This document shows, piece by piece, positions 59,482-64,000 of a stretch of 64,000 bases of DNA. Every line of letters starts with the position of its first letter. Positions within the stretch are counted from its first letter, which is position 1. Origin of the DNA: JBHOQX01 sp042408595 (lineage in GTDB: Bacteria > Chloroflexota > Chloroflexia > Chloroflexales > Roseiflexaceae); NCBI GenBank assembly GCA_042408595.1, contig JBHOQX010000129.1:62001-126000 (forward strand). The letters are read 5' to 3'. The translations under genes were made by a program, and so were the position numbers. The notes beneath the pieces are model-generated. The model was not told the origin of the DNA. It saw nothing but the letters and a program-made list of their open reading frames with translations, and made no database searches.

Positions 59482-61683
59482 TTATCGCCCCCGCACCTCG
59501 ACCGTCCCGATGTCGATCGGGCCGCCATCGGTGATCGCCGCGAGCGTGGCCGGGTCGTACATGCCGACGACGAGGCGGTACGTGCCGGGTGGAAGATTCG
59601 GCGGCAGCGGCAGGTCCTGGTCGTCGCGCAGCAGTTCGCCCGGCCGCCAGCCGCTGGTCGGGCGGCGGCCCTCCAGCGGCGGCAGGTCGCGCTGTGCTGC
59701 CTTGCCGCCCGTTGCGTCGAGCAGGTGCACAAAAACAGTATAGTCCGCCGGCAGCGGGCGGTTGGCGCGCCAGTACAGGGCGAGCGGCAGCGTCGCGCCG
59801 GGGCGGGCCTCCGCCGGATGGCGGTAGCCGTCGAGCGTCACCGCGCCCCCGCCGAGTGTCGCCCCCGAGGGGGTGCGCGGCTCGCCGGCTGGATCGCCGA
59901 GGCCGGTGGCGTAGATCGCGAGGTTCGGGCCGAGCCGCTCGCCGCGGCTGAAGCGCGCCGCCGGCTCGCCGAAGCGCGCCAGCGCCGCCGGGTCGTGCTT
60001 TGTGTCGAGGTTGGCCACCAGAAAGCGATAGCCTTGCTCGCGGTACCACGCCGGATCGCGCCCGGTGATCGGTTTGCCGCCTTCGCCGCGCAGCCGCGCC
60101 GGCAGGATGAGCGTCTGGTCTTCGAGCCAGATGCGGTCGCCGTCGGCGGCCTGCTGGGCCACCCACGCGGTCGCCAGGATGCGGGTGGTCGGCCGGGCGC
60201 GCAGCCAATCGTCGCGCACGCTCTGAGCGAGCGGCTGGGCGAGAAGGAGAACGCCGAGGACGGCCATCATGAAAGAGGCAGGAGGAGCGATGAATCGTGC
60301 ACGCTCGCGCGTGCGGCCTGCGAACGGGGTAGGCGTCGACGACTGCCTCTCGGGCTCACCGCCCTCTGATCCCCGAACCCGCGCCACAAACCAGACCAGG
60401 GACGCCCCCGCCAGCACGCAGAGCACCGGCAACAGCGGCATTGTATTGCGGAAAAAGACGACCTTGACGCCGGTGAGTTGCAGGAAATAGGGCACGGCGA
60501 AGGCCAGCAGCAGCGCATCCGCCCGGCGGCCCCGCAGGAAGGCCAGCAGCACGCCGCCGGCGAAAGCCCAGGCCAGCAGCGCGCCGTTCGCGGCAAGCCC
60601 TTCCCAGTAGAACAGCGCCGGGAAGCTCGACTCGGCGCCGGGGTGGCCCTTGTAGCGGTAGTGAACGATGATCGAAGCGACGTCGTTCAGCAGCGTCGGC
60701 AGTTCCGGCAGCCACATCGGCGTGCCGAGCGTGAAGCCGGCGACGACGCCGGCGCCGGCCAGGCCCAGCCCCGCCAGCGCCCGGCGCGTCCAGCCGTGCG
60801 CCATGATGACCGCCAGCGCCAGCGGCAACGCCAGCACAACGACGTTGTACTTGGTCGAGATCGCCAGGCCGGCGGCGAACCCAGCCCCGAACGCGCGCCG
60901 GTGTGGTCGCCCCGCTCCGAACGCCAGCCCCGTGATCACCAGCAGCGCGGCCACCGTGAAGAACATCGAGGGGGTGTCAGTGGTGACATAATGCGCGTCG
61001 CCGACGGCCGCCGGGTAGACGGCGAGCGCGGCGGCGGCGAGGAGCCCGGCGGCGGGGCCGTACAGCCGCCGGCCCAGCAGGTAGGTCAGCAGCACCGCGC
61101 CCGTGCCGAGCGCGGCGGTCAGCGCCCGGGCCCAGAGGTAATAGCGCGCCGGGTCGATATCGGCCAGGGTGGTGTACAGGCCGGCCCCCGCGCCCCACAG
61201 GAAGTGCGCCGCCGCCACGCCGACCTGCATGTAGGTGTAGAGCGTCGGGTAGATGAAGGCGTGCGGGCTCGGATCGCCCGCGCGCAGCATCCGCAGCGCC
61301 CGGTCGGCCACAGCCCACTCATCCGGGTGCTCGAAGTACGGCAGGCCGAAATGAATGCCCCAGAATCGCAGCCCCGCACCGAGAGCGGCCACGCCAGCGA
61401 CCAGAGCGGCATGCCGGAGCCCGGGGCGGGCCGCGGCCGACCGGAGCCAGGCCCGCGCCCCCGGCTGCGCCGCGATCGAAGCGGCCAGCCCAAGCGCCAG
61501 CGCCGCTGCAACCGGCAGGGCAACCCGGCCCGCCAGCGCCCCGCCGGCCGCCAGCCAGAGGCAGAGCAGCGCGGCCAGCAGACCCGGCAGGGCGCGCGGC
61601 GCGGCGCGCCGGGCCCGAGGCGCGGCAGCCCGCCCTTCCACAGGTTGCTCGGCCGTTCGCCCGGCCCGGCCCGTCTCGTCCAT
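59482..61683 (-). CDS. GT39-type membrane glycosyltransferase
   Basis: This 733-residue protein resembles dolichyl-phosphate-mannose protein mannosyltransferases and ArnT (PMT_2 superfamily). About 12 membrane helices cover residues 30-480. The first extracytoplasmic loop carries the acidic pair of the family in FGLPYFEHPDEWAVADRAL. The last ~230 residues form an extracytoplasmic domain with a jelly-roll-like C terminus (LGGGAVTLDGYRHPAEARPGATLPLALYWRANRPLPADYTVFVHLLDATG). It uses a lipid-linked sugar to glycosylate an exported target. The frame can start at a TTG, but the ATG at 61683 follows a TATAAT by 8 bp and implies a leaderless transcript. Confidence 0.85.
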   Translation of the reverse strand: MDETGRAGRTAEQPVEGRAAAPRARRAAPRALPGLLAALLCLWLAAGGALAGRVALPVAAALALGLAASIAAQPGARAWLRSAAARPGLRHAALVAGVAALGAGLRFWGIHFGLPYFEHPDEWAVADRALRMLRAGDPSPHAFIYPTLYTYMQVGVAAAHFLWGAGAGLYTTLADIDPARYYLWARALTAALGTGAVLLTYLLGRRLYGPAAGLLAAAALAVYPAAVGDAHYVTTDTPSMFFTVAALLVITGLAFGAGRPHRRAFGAGFAAGLAISTKYNVVVLALPLALAVIMAHGWTRRALAGLGLAGAGVVAGFTLGTPMWLPELPTLLNDVASIIVHYRYKGHPGAESSFPALFYWEGLAANGALLAWAFAGGVLLAFLRGRRADALLLAFAVPYFLQLTGVKVVFFRNTMPLLPVLCVLAGASLVWFVARVRGSEGGEPERQSSTPTPFAGRTRERARFIAPPASFMMAVLGVLLLAQPLAQSVRDDWLRARPTTRILATAWVAQQAADGDRIWLEDQTLILPARLRGEGGKPITGRDPAWYREQGYRFLVANLDTKHDPAALARFGEPAARFSRGERLGPNLAIYATGLGDPAGEPRTPSGATLGGGAVTLDGYRHPAEARPGATLPLALYWRANRPLPADYTVFVHLLDATGGKAAQRDLPPLEGRRPTSGWRPGELLRDDQDLPLPPNLPPGTYRLVVGMYDPATLAAITDGGPIDIGTVEVRGR

Positions 61684-61691
61684 CGGGCGCA

Positions 61692-61697
61692 ATTATA
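61692..61697 (-). promoter_or_regulatory. -10 box of the GT39 gene (leaderless arrangement)
   Basis: On the minus strand TATAAT spans 61697 to 61692 and the ATG is at 61683, so transcription should start at or next to the first codon. No Shine-Dalgarno sequence is possible. Confidence 0.55.
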
Positions 61698-61831
61698 ACC
61701 GGACGGCGGACGGTGGCAGACGAAAGACGGAAGGTGAAGGGCGCACGCACGCCCGGCCACGATCACGGCCCTCCCGTGCTGAACGACCTGCCTTCGCCCT
61801 GCGTCCCTGCTCCACCGTCTTTCGCCGTGCG

Positions 61832-62701
61832 TCAGTTCGCCGCGACCACCCGGTTGCGCAGCACACCGATCCGGTCGATCTCGGCCTCCATCACGTCACC
61901 GGGGCGCAGGTACGCCGGCGGGTTGCGTCCCATGCCCACGCCGCTCGGCGTGCCGGTCGAGACGATCACCCCCGGCTCCAGCGTCTGCCCGAGCGACAGG
62001 AACTCGATGATCGTCGGGATGTTGAAGATCAGGTCGGCGACAGTCGAATCCTGGCGCAGCTCGCCGTTCACCCGCAGCCGCAGCCCGAGTGCTGCCGGGT
62101 CGGGGATCTCATCGGCGGTGACGATCCACGGCCCCAGCGGGCAGGTCCGGTCGAGGCTTTTGCCTTTGATGAACTGCTGGTGCCGCATCTGTAGGTCGCG
62201 CGCGGAGACATCGTTGAGGATCGTGTAGCCGAACATGTAGCCAGGCGCGTCGGCGGCGGAGATGTCTTTGCCGGCGCGGCCGATGATAAACGCCAGCTCC
62301 ACCTCGTAATCGAGCTGCGTCGTCACGCGCGGATCGAGCGGGATATCGTCGTCCGGCCCGCAGACGCTCGTCACCGCTTTGGTGAAAAAAACCGGGTACT
62401 CTGGCAGCTTCGGCTCGCGCCCGCGCGCCCGGTCGGACTCGATGGCGTGGGCGACGTAGTTCATCCCCAGGCAGATCACGTCCTGGCGCGGGCGTGGGAT
62501 GGGCGCGAGCAGGCGCACCTCCGCCAGCCGCCGCGCGCCGCGGCCGGCCTCCAGCGCCGCGCGGGCGGCCTCCAGCGCGGGCGCGCCGCCGTCGATCAGC
62601 GCGAGCATCTCCGGGGCGACCGAATCGAGCGGCACGACGATCGTATCGCGCAGCGCGCCGACATGCAGGCCGCGCTCATCGCGGTAGGTGACCAGGCGCA
62701 T
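61832..62701 (-). CDS. Fumarylacetoacetate hydrolase family protein
   Basis: This 289-residue metal-dependent enzyme belongs to the FAH superfamily (hydrolases, decarboxylases and isomerases of 2-oxo acids). ICLGMNYVAHAIE, TQLDYEVELAFIIGRAGKDI (metal-binding Asp/Glu), GYTILNDVSARDLQMRHQQFIKGKSLDRTCPLGPWIV and GVIVSTGTPSGVGMGRNPPAYLRPGDVMEAEIDRIG are family signatures. GGAGGAGAG is immediately upstream of the ATG. It is divergent from purF. The precise reaction is unknown. Confidence 0.9.
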   Translation of the reverse strand: MRLVTYRDERGLHVGALRDTIVVPLDSVAPEMLALIDGGAPALEAARAALEAGRGARRLAEVRLLAPIPRPRQDVICLGMNYVAHAIESDRARGREPKLPEYPVFFTKAVTSVCGPDDDIPLDPRVTTQLDYEVELAFIIGRAGKDISAADAPGYMFGYTILNDVSARDLQMRHQQFIKGKSLDRTCPLGPWIVTADEIPDPAALGLRLRVNGELRQDSTVADLIFNIPTIIEFLSLGQTLEPGVIVSTGTPSGVGMGRNPPAYLRPGDVMEAEIDRIGVLRNRVVAAN

Positions 62702-62784
62702 GCTCTCCTCCGTGGTTCATCAGACTGTTGCGGGTGATGGTACCACAGGTTGGCGCATGCCTCTCCGAGCCGGCGATAAAGGAG

Positions 62785-62790
62785 TATAAT
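62785..62790 (+). promoter_or_regulatory. -10 box of purF
   Basis: TATAAT at 62785-62790 lies 53 bp before the purF ATG. No good -35 is seen. Confidence 0.45.
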
Positions 62791-62843
62791 ACCAGTAGCG
62801 GCCCATGGGCCGCGGCGAACCCCACCACAAGGCGAGGACGCTG

Positions 62844-64000
62844 ATGCGCGACGACAAGCCGCAGCATGAGTGTGGCATTATCGGAATCTACGCGCCAGAC
62901 GAAGACGTAGCGCGTTTGACGTTTTTCGGGCTGTACGCCCTGCAGCACCGCGGCCAGGAGAGCGCCGGCATCGCCGTGTCGAACGGCCGGCGGATCAACA
63001 TCCACAAGGATATGGGCCTGGTCGCGCAGGTCTTCGACGAGCAGCACATGCGCCCGCTCCAGGGCCACATCGCCATCGGCCACACGCGCTACTCGACGAC
63101 CGGCTCGTCGCGGCTGCAGAACGCCCAGCCGTTCCTAGTCGAGAGCGCGCTCGGGCCGCTGGCCGTCGGCCACAACGGCAACCTGACGAACGCGCCGGCG
63201 CTGCGCCGCGAGCTGCTCAACCGCGGCGTCGGGCTGACCTCCACCAGCGACAGCGAGGTGATCGTCCAGATGCTGGCCGGCGGCGAGGGGCGCACCTGGG
63301 AGGAGAAGCTGCGCGTCTTCATGGTGCGGGCACAAGGCGCTTACTGCGTGACGGTGCTCACCAGCCAGACGCTCTACGCCATGCGCGATCCGTGGGGGCT
63401 GCACCCGCTCTGCCTGGGCCGCCTGGGCGAGACGGGCTGGGTCGTCGCATCCGAGAGCTGCGCGCTGGCGACGATCGGCGCCGAGTACGAGCGCGAGATC
63501 ACGCCCGGCGAGATTCTGGCGGTCACCGCCGACGGGCCGCGCGTCGTGGCGCGCAACCCCGCGCCGAACCGGGCGATGTGTCTGTTCGAGTACATCTACT
63601 TCGCCCGCCCGGACAGCGTCGTGGACGGCCAGGTGCTGCACGCCGCGCGGGTGGCGCAGGGGCGCGAGCTGGCCCGTGAGGCCCCGGCCGACGCCGATAT
63701 CGTCATCCCGGTGCCTGACAGCGCCGTGCCCGCCGCGATCGGCTACGCCCAGGAATCGGGCATCCCCTACAGCGAGGGCCTGATCAAGAACCGCTACATC
63801 GGCCGGACGTTCATCCAGCCGGACGACCGGCTGCGCAAGATCGGCATCCAGCTCAAGTTCAACCCGCTGGCGGACAACCTGGCCGGCAAGCGGGTTGTGC
63901 TGGTGGACGACAGCATCGTGCGCGGCAACACCTCCGGCCAGATCGTGCGGCTGCTGCGCGACGCCGGCGCGGTCGAGGTGCATATGCGCGTCTCCTCCCC
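62844..64000 (+). CDS. purF: Amidophosphoribosyltransferase (partial, 3' end outside window)
   Basis: This enzyme makes phosphoribosylamine from PRPP and glutamine, the first committed step of purine synthesis. Cys10 in HECGIIGIYAPDED is the glutaminase nucleophile and becomes N-terminal after removal of a 9-residue propeptide. LYALQHRGQESAGIAV, GHTRYSTTGSS, GHNGNLTNA and TSDSEVIVQML follow. The phosphoribosyltransferase half shows VIPVPDSAVPAAIGYAQESGIPYSEGLIKNRYIGRTFIQP and the PRPP loop VVLVDDSIVRGNTSGQ. GAGGA lies 5 bases before the ATG at 62844. About 385 residues are in the window. The end is cut by the window edge and not by mutation. Confidence 0.97.
   Translation, partial: MRDDKPQHECGIIGIYAPDEDVARLTFFGLYALQHRGQESAGIAVSNGRRINIHKDMGLVAQVFDEQHMRPLQGHIAIGHTRYSTTGSSRLQNAQPFLVESALGPLAVGHNGNLTNAPALRRELLNRGVGLTSTSDSEVIVQMLAGGEGRTWEEKLRVFMVRAQGAYCVTVLTSQTLYAMRDPWGLHPLCLGRLGETGWVVASESCALATIGAEYEREITPGEILAVTADGPRVVARNPAPNRAMCLFEYIYFARPDSVVDGQVLHAARVAQGRELAREAPADADIVIPVPDSAVPAAIGYAQESGIPYSEGLIKNRYIGRTFIQPDDRLRKIGIQLKFNPLADNLAGKRVVLVDDSIVRGNTSGQIVRLLRDAGAVEVHMRVSS

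Overview
The window is high-GC DNA that most resembles a member of the Chloroflexota (class Chloroflexia, Roseiflexus/Kouleothrix-like). This placement is inferred from gene content and style, not from a marker gene. The pointers are lipoproteins with Ala/Pro/Thr-rich linkers, LGFP-like repeats on a secreted peptidase, a mreBCD-PBP2-minCDE block, dispersed 7- and 8-nt degenerate tandem repeats between genes, and -10 boxes of the form TGnTATAAT close to start codons. About 50 genes are supported. No rRNA, tRNA, CRISPR array, transposase or prophage was seen.

Layout. 1-3.5 kb (minus): lysA (cut by the window edge), a K+/H+ antiporter, and the peroxide-defence pair tpx and osmC. 4-10 kb (plus): a GT9 glycosyltransferase, fabF, an SH3b/NlpC-P60 wall hydrolase and a sugar-nucleotide thymidylyltransferase. 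10-17.4 kb (minus): a large GAF/PAS sensor kinase, an O-antigen-ligase-type membrane protein and a secreted GH5-type glycosidase with CARDB and FN3 modules. 17.6-22.1 kb: a secreted M14-type peptidase, a small exported protein, a fused phospholipid methyltransferase/phosphatidylserine decarboxylase, ybaK and a TfoX_N protein. 22.3-26.7 kb: potABCD polyamine uptake. 26.8-36.7 kb: a small membrane protein, a 29-residue Cys-rich miniprotein, mreB-mreC-mreD-PBP2, minC-minD-minE and an AI-2E-family exporter. 37-41.4 kb: fabI, a glycosyltransferase, a Nudix hydrolase and a PLP aminotransferase.

41.4-58.5 kb is a 16-kb co-directional accessory cluster and the most interesting part of the window. It opens with a strong intrinsic terminator, a near-consensus promoter carrying a direct repeat, and a leader of about 475 nt. 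It holds two dipeptide-type ABC importer modules (each two permeases and one binding protein, with no ATPase gene), a GNAT acetyltransferase, four luciferase-like flavin monooxygenases, a SufS-like cysteine desulfurase, the remnant of an NfsA-type nitroreductase, a DUF1684 protein and an SsuE-type FMN reductase. I read it as organosulfur scavenging: import, possible N-acetylation, FMNH2-dependent C-S cleavage, and sulfur transfer. It recalls the Bacillus ytm S-alkylcysteine pathway but with different transporters and more monooxygenases. The substrate is unknown.

58.5-64 kb: a small membrane protein between GTTAGCC repeats (possibly cassette-like), a GT39-type glycosyltransferase, a fumarylacetoacetate-hydrolase-family enzyme and the start of purF (cut by the window edge).

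Intergenic DNA is not empty. One family of GC-rich palindromic elements (core GGTGTGGCGGGC) occurs at about eight places, one copy with 13-bp terminal inverted repeats. Octamer arrays (GTGACAMG-like) repeatedly begin at the stop codon of the upstream gene. A heptamer array has entered the 3' end of a glycosyltransferase reading frame.
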